From the NCBI GenBank assembly GCA_015066515.1, contig SVOH01000012.1:1-62914 (forward strand): a stretch of 62,914 nucleotides of DNA, read 5' to 3'. The position numbers and the translations under genes were made by a program. The notes under the pieces are model-generated. The model ran no database searches. It saw only the letters and a program-made list of their open reading frames with translations, and was not told where the DNA came from. This DNA comes from Oscillospiraceae bacterium. Lineage in GTDB: Bacteria; Bacillota; Clostridia; Oscillospirales; Acutalibacteraceae. Within the stretch, counting starts at the first letter, position 1. Each line of letters begins with the position of its first letter. Of this stretch, positions 35,115-44,732 are shown piece after piece.

Positions 35115-37454
35115 ATGGAAAAAGCGTTTAAATATTTTTGTATAATTATTTCGGCAATTATTATTCTTTCATCTGTTGGTATGGTTTTTGCTGCATCATT
35201 TAGCAAAGAAAAAGAACAAGATTTTTTAGCTTGTAAAGAAATTGTTGATAATATAAAAAATTACAAGCTTAATATGACCTCAATTATATATGTTAAAAAT
35301 AGCAATAATGAATGGGAAGAATATCAACGAATTCACGGTGAGGAAAATCGTATTTGGGTTGATATTGATAATATTCCAAAACAATTAATCGATGCTTTTA
35401 TTTCAATAGAAGACCAACGCTTTTATAGTCATTCGGGCATTGACTGGAAAAGAACAACAGGCGCCTTTCTGAACTATCTTCCGTTTATTGATTTATATTC
35501 CTCTAATCAGGGAGGTTCAACCTTAACACAACAGTTAATAAAAAATATAACGTACGATAAAGATAAAAGTGCTATAAGAAAGGTGCGAGAGATAGCTCGC
35601 GCATTTCTTATAGAAAAAATGATAGATAAAACAACTATTTTAGAAGCTTATTTAAATACAATTTCACTGGGTAATGGTATTTGCGGTGTTCAGGTTGCAT
35701 CAAATTATTATTTTAACAAAGATGTTAACGATTTAACGCTTGTAGAATGTGCGGCACTTGCGGCAATAACAAAAAATCCAAGTGCATATAACCCAATGAC
35801 TAAACCTGAAGGGAATAAAGAAAGACGCGAAGATGTTCTTTTTAAAATGTATGAGCTTAACAAAATCTCTGAAAAGGAATATGTTGACGCGCTTACAGAC
35901 GATGTTGTTATTGATAAAACTCAGCAACAGGATTTTGAAATACCGATTAATAATTACTTTGTAGACGCATTAATTAGTGATGTAGTAGATGATTTGAGTG
36001 CTAAATATAACTGTAGTACAGACACCGCCTCTGCAATGCTTTATAACGGTGGTTATAAAATTTATGCAACTATTGACACTAAAATTCAAAGTACAATAGA
36101 AAATGTGTACCTTAATCAAAATAAATATTTTTCACAAAAATCTTCAAAAAATAAGGGTATTAATGTTCAGTCGGCTATGACAATTATGGATTATAATGGA
36201 AATATTTTAGGTATTGTAGGCGGTGTTGGTGAAAAGACTGTAAATCGTGGACTTAATCGTGCTATTGATTCGCCGCGACAGCCGGGTTCTACAATGAAGC
36301 CTATTGGCGTATATGTACAGGCGATTGAAAACGGATATACTTCCTATTCAACTATGATTGAGGATAAGCCTCTTGAAAAATATTACAAAGACGGTAAAAA
36401 AGGTCCAAAAGAATGGTACGGATATTATGCCGGAAATATGACTATTGCAAAAGCGCTTGAGCGTTCTGCTAATACAATACCTTGTTGGATTTTAAAAGAT
36501 AATATTGGTATTGATAATTCATATGATTTTTTGACGAAAAAGATTGGATTAAAACATCTTATTCCTGCCGATAAAAACATTGCATCCTTAGCTTTAGGCG
36601 GATGTCAATATGGTGTTACAACAACAGAATCAGCTGCCGCATATGCCATATTTGGTAATGGTGGTAAGTATTATGAGCCTACAACATATTTCGAAATTTT
36701 AGACATAAACGATAACGTTGTTTTGCAACAAAATGATGGTCAACAAGTTATTAAAGAAACTACGGCAACCGTGATGAATAAAATGTTACAAAATGTTGTT
36801 TATGGTTCGCAGGGTACCGGCAAAGGAATCGCTAGTTACAGTAAAATGAAAGCATATTCAAAAACGGGTACGTCAAGCGAGTCAAGAGATTTATGGATGG
36901 TGGCCGGAACTCCATATTATGTAGGTAGTGTTTGGTATGGATTTGATAATCCTGAAAACATACACAATGGCGGCGCAGCAGCAAAGGTTTGGCGTGATAT
37001 TATGTATGAAATTCATAAGGACCTCGATTTTAAAGAATTTGAATTTAGCAGCGATGTAATTGAAGCAAAATATTGTAATATTACAGGTAAATTAGCTGTT
37101 CCATCTTGCTATAGTAAATCCACTGGTTATTATGTTCCTGGAGTTCAAATTGAAAGCTGCAAAGGTGGTCATCCAAAGCCTGAACCTGAACCCGAAGAGG
37201 AAGCAACATCTTCAGAGGAAATGAATAATGAGTCGACTTCATCTGAGACTTCGAGTTCCGAGTTATCCTCGAGTGAAACACCGCCTGAAAGTGAGGACAC
37301 AACTACTTCTGAAGAAGACGAAACATCTTCTGATGCTTCGTCATCAGAAAACACCGAATCCAACGAAAATCCAAGCGAAGTTTCTAATGTAAATGACACA
37401 TCAAAAGTTAATAACTCGTCTTTGAAAATTGACATTAATAATATATTAAATTAG
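35115..37454 (+). CDS. Class A penicillin-binding protein (transglycosylase/transpeptidase, PBP1A-like)
   Basis: This enzyme polymerises and crosslinks peptidoglycan. The 779-residue protein has an N-terminal membrane anchor (about 7-28). A GT51 domain has IEDQRFYSHSG with catalytic Glu99, GGSTLTQQLIKN and RKVREIARAFLIEK. The transpeptidase domain has STMK with Ser392, SAN near 457 and KTGTS with Lys583. The C-terminal tail from about residue 685 is low complexity, rich in Ser, Thr and Glu, and probably wall-spanning. All catalytic motifs are intact. A TPR/YwqG gene follows after 28 bp. Confidence 0.94.
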   Translation: MEKAFKYFCIIISAIIILSSVGMVFAASFSKEKEQDFLACKEIVDNIKNYKLNMTSIIYVKNSNNEWEEYQRIHGEENRIWVDIDNIPKQLIDAFISIEDQRFYSHSGIDWKRTTGAFLNYLPFIDLYSSNQGGSTLTQQLIKNITYDKDKSAIRKVREIARAFLIEKMIDKTTILEAYLNTISLGNGICGVQVASNYYFNKDVNDLTLVECAALAAITKNPSAYNPMTKPEGNKERREDVLFKMYELNKISEKEYVDALTDDVVIDKTQQQDFEIPINNYFVDALISDVVDDLSAKYNCSTDTASAMLYNGGYKIYATIDTKIQSTIENVYLNQNKYFSQKSSKNKGINVQSAMTIMDYNGNILGIVGGVGEKTVNRGLNRAIDSPRQPGSTMKPIGVYVQAIENGYTSYSTMIEDKPLEKYYKDGKKGPKEWYGYYAGNMTIAKALERSANTIPCWILKDNIGIDNSYDFLTKKIGLKHLIPADKNIASLALGGCQYGVTTTESAAAYAIFGNGGKYYEPTTYFEILDINDNVVLQQNDGQQVIKETTATVMNKMLQNVVYGSQGTGKGIASYSKMKAYSKTGTSSESRDLWMVAGTPYYVGSVWYGFDNPENIHNGGAAAKVWRDIMYEIHKDLDFKEFEFSSDVIEAKYCNITGKLAVPSCYSKSTGYYVPGVQIESCKGGHPKPEPEPEEEATSSEEMNNESTSSETSSSELSSSETPPESEDTTTSEEDETSSDASSSENTESNENPSEVSNVNDTSKVNNSSLKIDINNILN

Positions 37455-37482
37455 AATATCAAAATTTTAAGGATGTCTGTTT

Positions 37483-39033
37483 ATGAAAAAATTTTTTACT
37501 GTATTGGTTACACTTTTTGTGATTGGTGTCATTGTTTTTTTATTTGTCCGTTCTATTGACGCAGATAGCGTTGATGCTTATGATCTTTTAAAGATTTTTT
37601 CTTCCATAATCGGTATAATTTCGGTATCGTTGGGTGTATATCGTAAGCATAAAAACAACAGTCTTAGCACCTATGAAAATAAATATTCAGAATATTTGCA
37701 AGGTGCGTTTGAAACTAACAAATCTTTAAAAAAAGAACTGCTGCGCTCAATTAGAGATTATGAAAATAACGACAATCAAAAGGCTATCAAAAATCTGGCA
37801 GCGCTTTATAAAAAGACGGATTACCACAAAGAGCGTGAAGTTATTTTATTTTTTATGGCGCTTTGTATGGAAGATTGTGGAAATCATAATGATGCAATAT
37901 CATATTACAAACACTTACTTGAAATCAATCCCTTTAACAGCACGGCTCTCAGTAATCTAACGGTGCTTTATCGCAAGATAGGTAATTATGACGAGGCGCT
38001 AAAATGCGGCAAGCGCGCTATTGATTTTGATATAAAAAATGCTAACGCTTATCACAATGTAGCATCTATTTATTTTCATAAATACGAATTTAAAGAGGCT
38101 AAGGAGTATGCTCATAAAGCACTTGATGTTCAAGCAAATCTAAAGGTTGCCGCTAGTCTTCTTGCAATTGTATATTCTTTGGAAAAAAATTTCCCTCAAG
38201 CGCAAAAATATACTCACATTGCTGTAACTTCAGGCGAAGACCCTGAAAAATTAAAGACAGCAATTGAAAAATATCAAGTTAGCTATTCATCGTTAATAAA
38301 TATCAAAAACAATGTCCAACGCTGGACAGATCATACAGGTGAGCCTGCTATAAGTTTTACTCTTGATGGTTCGGATAGTAAAAGTATCATAGGCGGCAAG
38401 ATAAATGAAAATGCGCCTATTGGTAGTGATGGAAGACCTTTGCGTTTGCTCGCGGCAATTTTTTGTTCGGAATTGCCGCCTAACACTTCATTTCCACCAA
38501 AAGGTGTTATCCGCTTTTATATAGCAAACGATGACCTGTATGGTGCTGATTTTGAAATACCTACATATCAAAAAAATTTTCGTGTGTTATATGACCCCGA
38601 TGAATATAAGTTTATAACAGTAGAATACGGCGGCAATGATGATGAATTTGCCGTTTGCGGTAGTCATAGAGTTAAATTTAACTATATATCCAAAGATCCT
38701 CTCACGTTTTGTGATTACCGTTTTGATGATAATTTTGAAAGCGCTGTGTCAAATGGCATCGTTACGCCCGAGTGTCGTGATGACGATGACTTTATGGAAG
38801 CTATTGGAAGTGATGCAAATAAATTGGGTGGATATCCGATGTTCACGCAGTACGACCCACGCGAAAATAAGGAAGAATTACAAAAATATGATGTCCTTTT
38901 GTTTCAGCTTTCAAGTGATTATTCTGGTAAGGTAATGTTTGGTGACGGTGGTATATGTAATTTCTTTATACCGCGTGAAAAGCTTAAGCAACTTGATTTT
39001 ACCGACGTACTTTACAATTGGGATTGTTATTAG
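37483..39033 (+). CDS. Membrane-anchored TPR protein with C-terminal YwqG-like (DUF1963) domain
   Basis: The 516-residue protein has an N-terminal membrane helix (about 4-23) and possibly a second (about 34-53). TPR repeats cover about 85-245 (for example AISYYKHLLEINPFNSTALSNL and AYHNVASIYFHKYEFKEAKEYA). The C-terminal 230 residues resemble YwqG/DUF1963: LRLLAAIFCSELPPN, GVIRFYIANDDLYGADF, LGGYPMFTQYDPRE, VLLFQLSSDY and MFGDGGICNFFIP. YwqG-like domains have no firmly known biochemical role. The fusion with TPRs suggests a protein-interaction function. It shares a unit with the PBP gene and ends at a strong terminator. Confidence 0.82.
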   Translation: MKKFFTVLVTLFVIGVIVFLFVRSIDADSVDAYDLLKIFSSIIGIISVSLGVYRKHKNNSLSTYENKYSEYLQGAFETNKSLKKELLRSIRDYENNDNQKAIKNLAALYKKTDYHKEREVILFFMALCMEDCGNHNDAISYYKHLLEINPFNSTALSNLTVLYRKIGNYDEALKCGKRAIDFDIKNANAYHNVASIYFHKYEFKEAKEYAHKALDVQANLKVAASLLAIVYSLEKNFPQAQKYTHIAVTSGEDPEKLKTAIEKYQVSYSSLINIKNNVQRWTDHTGEPAISFTLDGSDSKSIIGGKINENAPIGSDGRPLRLLAAIFCSELPPNTSFPPKGVIRFYIANDDLYGADFEIPTYQKNFRVLYDPDEYKFITVEYGGNDDEFAVCGSHRVKFNYISKDPLTFCDYRFDDNFESAVSNGIVTPECRDDDDFMEAIGSDANKLGGYPMFTQYDPRENKEELQKYDVLLFQLSSDYSGKVMFGDGGICNFFIPREKLKQLDFTDVLYNWDCY

Positions 39034-39043
39034 TTCTTAATAA

Positions 39044-39083
39044 AACGAGGTATTTATAAATTTGTAAATACCTCGTTAATTTT
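39044..39083 (+). terminator. Intrinsic terminator after the TPR/YwqG gene
   Basis: AACGAGGTATTTA (39044-39056) and TAAATACCTCGTT (39065-39077) pair over 13 bp and are followed by TAATTTTTG. Confidence 0.85.
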
Positions 39084-39095
39084 TGTAAAAAAACA

Positions 39096-39124
39096 TTGCT
39101 CAAATTTTAATATTATGATATAAT
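39096..39124 (+). promoter_or_regulatory. sigma-A promoter of the ruvC operon
   Basis: TTGCTC (39096-39101) and TATAAT (39119-39124) are 17 bp apart, 52 bp before the ruvC start. Confidence 0.7.
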
Positions 39125-39175
39125 AAGCTAAATATTGGGATATTATGCCGTTTTGAGAATTGCGAGGTGAAAATT

Positions 39176-39676
39176 ATGCGTATTTTGGGTATAGATCCAG
39201 GTTATGCGACAATTGGATACGGAATAATTGAATACGATAATTTTCGTTTTAAGGTAATATCATACGGCGCTATTACTACAACCCCTGAAAAGCTTTTTCC
39301 AGACAGACTATGTGATATTTACAATGATGTTATTACACTTGTAAAAACATATAAACCTGTTTGTTTATCAATTGAAAAATTGTATTTTAATACAAATACT
39401 ACTACGGCAATTGATGTTGCACAGGCTAGAGGAGTTGTTTTGCTTGCAGCACGCAATAACAATTTAGATATTTACGAATATACCCCTCTTCAGGTAAAGC
39501 AGTCGATTACTGGATATGGCAGAGCAGAAAAACATCAGGTAATGGAAATGGTAAAAAATCTTTTAAAATTAAATGCAGTCCCTAAACCCGACGATACAGC
39601 CGATGCGCTGGCGCTAGCAATTTGTCACGGGCATACATCAGGCAGTGTATACAATAAATATAAGGATGTAAGATAA
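39176..39676 (+). CDS. ruvC: Holliday junction resolvase RuvC
   Basis: RuvC cleaves Holliday junctions bound by RuvAB. The 166-residue protein has the acidic catalytic residues of the RNase H fold: Asp in GIDPG (residue 6), Glu in SIEKLYF, and the pair in DDTADALALA. I chose ATG 39176 because GAGGTG lies 8 bp upstream and covers the alternative GTG at 39167. It heads a ruvC-ruvA-ruvB cluster and a long downstream operon. Confidence 0.96.
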   Translation: MRILGIDPGYATIGYGIIEYDNFRFKVISYGAITTTPEKLFPDRLCDIYNDVITLVKTYKPVCLSIEKLYFNTNTTTAIDVAQARGVVLLAARNNNLDIYEYTPLQVKQSITGYGRAEKHQVMEMVKNLLKLNAVPKPDDTADALALAICHGHTSGSVYNKYKDVR

Positions 39677-39677
39677 A

Positions 39678-40283
39678 ATGATTGCTACTTTAAACGGTAA
39701 ATTGATAATTAAAGAATTAAACTATGTAGTTGTTGAATGTGGCGGTGTAGGTATTAAATGTTTTGTTACTCAAAATACCCATACAACAATTGGTAATATT
39801 GGTGAAAATGTTTTTTTGTATACCTATCTTGTTGTACGCGAGGATGCATTGGATCTGTATGGATTTTCTGATAGTGACGAACTTGAAGTTTTTAAGTTAA
39901 TTACTTCTGTAAGTGGCGTAGGCTCTAAAATTGGTCTTGCTATACTTTCTGAATTTGCATCAGATAAAATTATGCTGTATATTGCAAGCGGTGATGCAAA
40001 ATCTCTTACCGCAGCATCGGGTGTTGGTATAAAACTGGCGCAAAGAATTATTTTAGAGCTTAAAGATAGGGTTGGAAGTATTTCGGTTGGAAATACAGCT
40101 ATCGACTTTAAGGCTGTTGGTAATGCAAATGCCAATCTTTCATCAAAAGAAGCTATTGAAGCACTTGTATCTTTGGGTTATTCACAAAGCGAAGCATCGC
40201 TTGCTGTTGGTAAACTTGACCCATCTCTTGATACAAACGATCTTATTAAATTAGCACTTAAATCATTGGCAAGGGGGCTTTAA
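39678..40283 (+). CDS. ruvA: Holliday junction DNA helicase subunit RuvA
   Basis: The 201-residue protein has an N-terminal OB domain (IATLNGKLI to LDLYGFSD). Two helix-hairpin-helix motifs include SVSGVGSKIGLAIL and AASGVGIKLAQRIILELKD. The C-terminal domain (KEAIEALVSLGYSQSEAS) contacts RuvB. It starts 1 bp after ruvC and precedes ruvB by 3 bp. Confidence 0.96.
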   Translation: MIATLNGKLIIKELNYVVVECGGVGIKCFVTQNTHTTIGNIGENVFLYTYLVVREDALDLYGFSDSDELEVFKLITSVSGVGSKIGLAILSEFASDKIMLYIASGDAKSLTAASGVGIKLAQRIILELKDRVGSISVGNTAIDFKAVGNANANLSSKEAIEALVSLGYSQSEASLAVGKLDPSLDTNDLIKLALKSLARGL

Positions 40284-40286
40284 TTT

Positions 40287-41324
40287 ATGATTGAGCAAGA
40301 AATGGATTTTGAAAACCGTATTGTTTCACCTGAATATTCTGTTAATGATGACGATACAGAACTTTCCTTGCGTCCTAAAACATTAGATGATTATGTTGGT
40401 CAAGATAAGGCTAAGGATAACTTAAGCATATATATTAAAGCGGCGCGCCAAAGGAACGAATCACTTGATCACGTATTGCTTTATGGACCTCCAGGGCTTG
40501 GTAAGACAACATTGTCGGGTATTATTGCTCGTGAGATGGGTGTTAACTTAAGAGTTACATCCGGTCCGGCTATAGAAAAACAAGGTGATTTAGTTGCCAT
40601 TTTAACTTCACTTAATGAGGGCGATGTTTTATTTATTGATGAGATTCATCGTCTTTCAAGAAATGTCGAAGAAATTTTGTATCCTGCAATGGAAGACTTT
40701 TCGCTTGATATAATTCTTGGAAAAGGTCCGTCTGCACGTTCTATAAGGCTTGACGTTCCTCACTTTACATTGGTAGGTGCTACTACTCGCTCGGGTCAGC
40801 TTACAGCACCTTTGCGTGACCGTTTTGGTGTTTTGCTTCGTCTTGAGCTATATACGCCCGAACAGTTAGGACAAATCGTTAAACGCTCTGCAGGAATATT
40901 AGGAATTCCTATTGATGATGAGGGAGCGCTTGAAATCGCATCCCGTTCTCGTGGTACACCTCGTATTGCTAATCGTCTTCTTAAAAGAGTTAGAGACATT
41001 GCTCAAATAGAATTTGATGGTGTAATTAATGTTGAGGTAGCTCAAAGTGCACTTGCACGATTTGAAATTGATGAATTAGGACTTGATGATTTTGATCGTA
41101 AAATGCTTACCGCTATTATAAATAACTATAGCGGTGGACCGGTTGGTTTAGATACCTTGGCTGCGGCTGTTGGTGAAGAAGCAATTACTATTGAAGACGT
41201 GTATGAACCATATCTTATGCAAATAGGTTTTTTAACTCGTACACCTCGTGGTAGATGTGTTACGCAGCAGGCATATGATCACCTTGGAGTAAAGAATAAT
41301 AACTCACAACAATCACTTTTATAA
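40287..41324 (+). CDS. ruvB: Holliday junction branch-migration motor RuvB
   Basis: The 345-residue AAA+ ATPase drives branch migration. Walker A is [10 protein letters not shown] (about 65-74), Walker B is LFIDEIHRL, and sensor and arginine-finger parts are in [18 protein letters not shown]. The C-terminal winged helix has [15 protein letters not shown]. It is intact and of normal length, immediately after ruvA. Confidence 0.97.
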   Translation: MIEQEMDFENRIVSPEYSVNDDDTELSLRPKTLDDYVGQDKAKDNLSIYIKAARQRNESLDHVLLYGPPGLGKTTLSGIIAREMGVNLRVTSGPAIEKQGDLVAILTSLNEGDVLFIDEIHRLSRNVEEILYPAMEDFSLDIILGKGPSARSIRLDVPHFTLVGATTRSGQLTAPLRDRFGVLLRLELYTPEQLGQIVKRSAGILGIPIDDEGALEIASRSRGTPRIANRLLKRVRDIAQIEFDGVINVEVAQSALARFEIDELGLDDFDRKMLTAIINNYSGGPVGLDTLAAAVGEEAITIEDVYEPYLMQIGFLTRTPRGRCVTQQAYDHLGVKNNNSQQSLL

Positions 41325-41335
41325 AGGAATTATAA

Positions 41336-42199
41336 ATGAGAACATTTGAAAATTTTAATGATTACGAATTAATTGACGCGGATAACGGTGAACGACTTGA
41401 GCGTTGGGGCGATATAATACTCATAAGACCTGATCCACAAATTATTTGGAATGAAGGTCACCGTGATTCTCGTTGGAATAACGCTCATGCGGTATATCAT
41501 CGGTCAAATAGTGGCGGTGGTTATTGGGAAACACTAAGAAAGGTTCCTGACGTTTGGAGTATTAACTACAATGATCTAACATTTAGACTAAAACCAATGG
41601 GTTTTAAACATACAGGTCTTTTTCCCGAACAAGCAGTTAACTGGTCTCTTGCGCATAAGCTGATTAAGCAGGCAAATAGAGAAGTTTCAGTACTGAATTT
41701 ATTTGCATATACCGGCGGTGCTACGATAGCGTGTCTAAGTGCCGGTGCAAAAGTCACACACGTAGATGCGTCAAAAGGAATGGTTAGTTGGGCAAAAGAA
41801 AATGCCGTTGCAAGCGGTCTAGATAATAAGCCTGTTAGATGGCTTGTCGATGATTGTATGAAATTCGTTAAGCGCGAAATTAGACGTGGTAACAAGTATG
41901 ACGCTATCATTATGGATCCGCCGTCATATGGCAGAGGACCAAACGGTGAAGTTTGGAAATTAGAACAACAATTATCAGAATTTCTTACCGATGTTGGTAA
42001 GCTTATAAGTGATGATCCGATTTTTTTCTTTCTTAATTCGTATACAGGTGGATTATCTCCGACAATTTTAAATTATATGGTTAAAAGTTGTATAGCGCCT
42101 AAAAATATTGGTACGGTTTTTACAGAAGAAATAGGTATTAAAGTTACAAAACGTGATGTAGTTTTACCTTGCGGTAATACTACAATTTGGATGAAATAA
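41336..42199 (+). CDS. Class I SAM-dependent methyltransferase (RlmI/RlmK-like)
   Basis: The 287-residue protein has a SAM-binding Rossmann fold with VLNLFAYTGGATIACLSAGA (about 118-137) and an acidic loop VTHVDASKGMV. The DPPSYGRG motif (about 198-205) resembles the NPPY-type catalytic loop of rRNA base methyltransferases. It lacks the N-terminal PUA domain of full RlmI. The target is probably RNA, but it could be another small substrate. It sits after ruvB, and its stop is contiguous with the ecfA1 start. Confidence 0.85.
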   Translation: MRTFENFNDYELIDADNGERLERWGDIILIRPDPQIIWNEGHRDSRWNNAHAVYHRSNSGGGYWETLRKVPDVWSINYNDLTFRLKPMGFKHTGLFPEQAVNWSLAHKLIKQANREVSVLNLFAYTGGATIACLSAGAKVTHVDASKGMVSWAKENAVASGLDNKPVRWLVDDCMKFVKREIRRGNKYDAIIMDPPSYGRGPNGEVWKLEQQLSEFLTDVGKLISDDPIFFFLNSYTGGLSPTILNYMVKSCIAPKNIGTVFTEEIGIKVTKRDVVLPCGNTTIWMK

Positions 42200-43051
42200 A
42201 TGGATAATATTATTGAAGTAAAGAATGTTACATTTGAATATGAAGATGGCTCGCAAAAAGATATTGTATTAAACAACTTCAGTCTTGATATTAAACGTGG
42301 TGATTTTACAGTTGTTTTAGGGCACAATGGTTCAGGAAAATCAACACTTGCAAAACTACTCAACGGATTGTACAAACCCACAAGTGGACAGGTTTTGGTT
42401 GATGGCATATCCACTACTGACGAAGTAACAGAAATTGAAATTAAGCGTCGAGTAGGTCTTGTTTTCCAAAATCCTGATAATCAATTAGTGGCATCAATTG
42501 TAGAAGAGGATGTTGCCTTTGGCCCGGAAAATTTAGGTCATTCTTCTGATTTAATTAGACAAGAAGTTGATGAAGCACTTAAAGCTGTTGATATGTATGA
42601 ATTTAGAAATTCTACACCACACAGACTTTCCGGTGGTCAAAAGCAACGAGTTGCAATAGCCGGTATTATTGCAATGAAACCTGATTGTATTGTTCTTGAT
42701 GAGCCGACGGCTATGCTTGATCCAAAGGGTAGAGCAGAAATTATTTCTACAATAAAAAAACTGAATCGTGAATATGGTATTACAATTGTTTTAATAACTC
42801 ATTTTATGGAAGAGGCGGTAGATGCTGACCGTGTCATTGTTATGGATAATGGTAATATCGTTGCCGATTCAACACCCAAAAATATATTTAATAATATTGA
42901 CTTATTAAAACAGGTTGGACTTGATGTTCCACAGACCACAGAATTGCTTTTTAGATTAAAGCAAGGTGGTATGAATATTACAACAGATGTTATTTCTATA
43001 GAAGAATCAGCAAAAAAAATATATAATGCGATTCATTTGGAGGAAATTTAA
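42200..43051 (+). CDS. ecfA1: ECF transporter ATPase EcfA1
   Basis: The 283-residue ABC ATPase powers an energy-coupling-factor vitamin or metal transporter. Walker A is GHNGSGKST, the Q-loop region is VFQNPDNQLVASIVEEDVAFGPENLG, the signature is LSGGQKQRVAIAG, and Walker B is CIVLDEPTAMLDP. The sequence after the Q-loop is typical of EcfA. It is followed at once by ecfA2, ecfT and truA, the common Firmicutes order. No substrate-binding S component lies in the window, so the module is probably shared by several S proteins. Confidence 0.95.
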   Translation: MDNIIEVKNVTFEYEDGSQKDIVLNNFSLDIKRGDFTVVLGHNGSGKSTLAKLLNGLYKPTSGQVLVDGISTTDEVTEIEIKRRVGLVFQNPDNQLVASIVEEDVAFGPENLGHSSDLIRQEVDEALKAVDMYEFRNSTPHRLSGGQKQRVAIAGIIAMKPDCIVLDEPTAMLDPKGRAEIISTIKKLNREYGITIVLITHFMEEAVDADRVIVMDNGNIVADSTPKNIFNNIDLLKQVGLDVPQTTELLFRLKQGGMNITTDVISIEESAKKIYNAIHLEEI

Positions 43052-43918
43052 TTGTCTATACTTGAGGTTAAAAATTTAACTCACACCTATGATGGTAACA
43101 CACCATTTATGCACGATGCTGTTAAAAATGTAAGTTTTAGTATTGAAAAGGGTGAAGTGGTTGGTATTATTGGACACACAGGCTCTGGTAAATCAACACT
43201 TGTTCAGCACCTTAACGGTTTATTAAAGGCAAGTGCCGGTGATGTTCTTTTGGACGGTGTAAATATATGGGATAATCCAAAAAATATACGTTCTATTCGT
43301 TCACGTGTAGGACTTGTTTTTCAATATCCTGAATATCAATTATTTGAAGATAGTGTTTATAAGGATATTGCCTTTGGACCTAAAAATATGGGTCTTTCGG
43401 AAGATGAAATTAGTGCTCGAATAAAAGAAATATGTGAGCTTGTTGGTATTAAGCAAGAATATCTAGAAAAATCACCGTTTGATTTATCGGGTGGCGAAAA
43501 ACGCCGTGTTGCAATAGCCGGTGTAATGGCTATGAAGCCGGAAATAATCATTTTTGATGAACCAGTTGCAGGCCTTGATCCAAAGGGAAGAAACGATGTT
43601 ATAAAGATGATCTCTGATTACAGTAAAAAATATGGTTCTACCGTACTGATTATTTCTCATAATATGGAAGATATGGCATTGATTGCAGACAAATTATTGG
43701 TAATGAATAAAGGTGAATTAGCGCTTTTTGATACAACAGAAAATGTGTTTAAACAATATGAATTTTTAAAAAGCATTGGTCTTAACGTTCCTATTGTTAC
43801 GCAAGTTATGCTTATTCTTAAAGAAATGGGTGTTAACTTGCCTGATAATATTTTTACTGTAGATAGAGCTGTAGAACACCTCCTGAATATTTCAAATGGA
43901 GGTAATTGCGATGCTTAA
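43052..43918 (+). CDS. ecfA2: ECF transporter ATPase EcfA2
   Basis: The 288-residue ABC ATPase pairs with EcfA1. It has Walker A GHTGSGKST, VFQYPEYQLFEDSVYKDIAFGPKNMG, signature LSGGEKRRVAIAG and Walker B IIFDEPVAGLDP. It starts with TTG at 43052 directly after the ecfA1 stop, with GGAGG 10-11 bp upstream inside ecfA1. Its end overlaps the ecfT start by 8 bp. Confidence 0.94.
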   Translation: MSILEVKNLTHTYDGNTPFMHDAVKNVSFSIEKGEVVGIIGHTGSGKSTLVQHLNGLLKASAGDVLLDGVNIWDNPKNIRSIRSRVGLVFQYPEYQLFEDSVYKDIAFGPKNMGLSEDEISARIKEICELVGIKQEYLEKSPFDLSGGEKRRVAIAGVMAMKPEIIIFDEPVAGLDPKGRNDVIKMISDYSKKYGSTVLIISHNMEDMALIADKLLVMNKGELALFDTTENVFKQYEFLKSIGLNVPIVTQVMLILKEMGVNLPDNIFTVDRAVEHLLNISNGGNCDA

Positions 43919-44720
43919 GGATATCACATTTGGTCAATATTTTGAAAGCAATTCTTTTGTTCACAAGCTTGATCCAAGATCTAAATTATTATTGCTAATA
44001 TTAATTATCGTTTCAATTTTTGTTGCTCAAAATGCATTTGCACTTTCTGTAGTTGCTATATTTATAATATTAAGTGTTTTTCTTTCTAAAATACCGATTA
44101 AAATGTATTTGAAAAACATTAAAGCAATTTTACCAATAATTATCTTTACGATGATAATTAATCTTTTTTATAATGCGTCAGGTACTATTTTAATTTCTTT
44201 TTGGAAATTAACGATTACAACTGGATCAATTTATCGTGCATTATATATGTCGGCTAGAATTTTACTACTTATTATATCAAGTGCTGAGTTAACCTATACA
44301 ACTACACCAAATGAATTAACCGATGCTATTGAAAAATTATTGGCGCCTTTACGTTTTGTAGGACTTAAAAACGCTGTCCATACACTTGCTATGATGATGA
44401 CAATAGCATTACGTTTTATACCAACTTTAATTGAAGAAACTCAAAAAATTATGAATGCACAAAAAGCTCGTGGTGCAGATCTTGAAAACGGTAAGCTTAT
44501 AGAACGTATAAAGGCTCTAGTACCTATTTTGATACCTTTGTTGATTTCGTCTGTACGTCGAGCATATGAACTCGCCGAAGCTATGGAATGTCGTTGTTAT
44601 AACGGCGGTGAAGGCAGAGTAAGAATGAAACAATTAAAATATTCTATTAGTGATTATATTTCGTTTGTAGTAGTTTTAGTTGTAATGGCTGTTGTTATTT
44701 TAATAAATATTTTTCTCTGA
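43911..44720 (+). CDS. ecfT: ECF transporter transmembrane protein EcfT
   Basis: The 269-residue protein has an N-terminal FVHKLDPRSKLLLLI motif and about five membrane helices. The coupling helices include MNAQKARGAD, the Ala-Arg-Gly motif that contacts the ATPases, and a second similar site SVRRAYELAEAMECRCY. It joins EcfA1, EcfA2 and variable S components in the membrane. I chose ATG 43911 because GGAGG lies 8 bp upstream; an in-frame start at 43896 has no ribosome site. Confidence 0.94.
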   Translation: MLKDITFGQYFESNSFVHKLDPRSKLLLLILIIVSIFVAQNAFALSVVAIFIILSVFLSKIPIKMYLKNIKAILPIIIFTMIINLFYNASGTILISFWKLTITTGSIYRALYMSARILLLIISSAELTYTTTPNELTDAIEKLLAPLRFVGLKNAVHTLAMMMTIALRFIPTLIEETQKIMNAQKARGADLENGKLIERIKALVPILIPLLISSVRRAYELAEAMECRCYNGGEGRVRMKQLKYSISDYISFVVVLVVMAVVILINIFL

Positions 44721-44732
44721 ATCGGTGATTTT

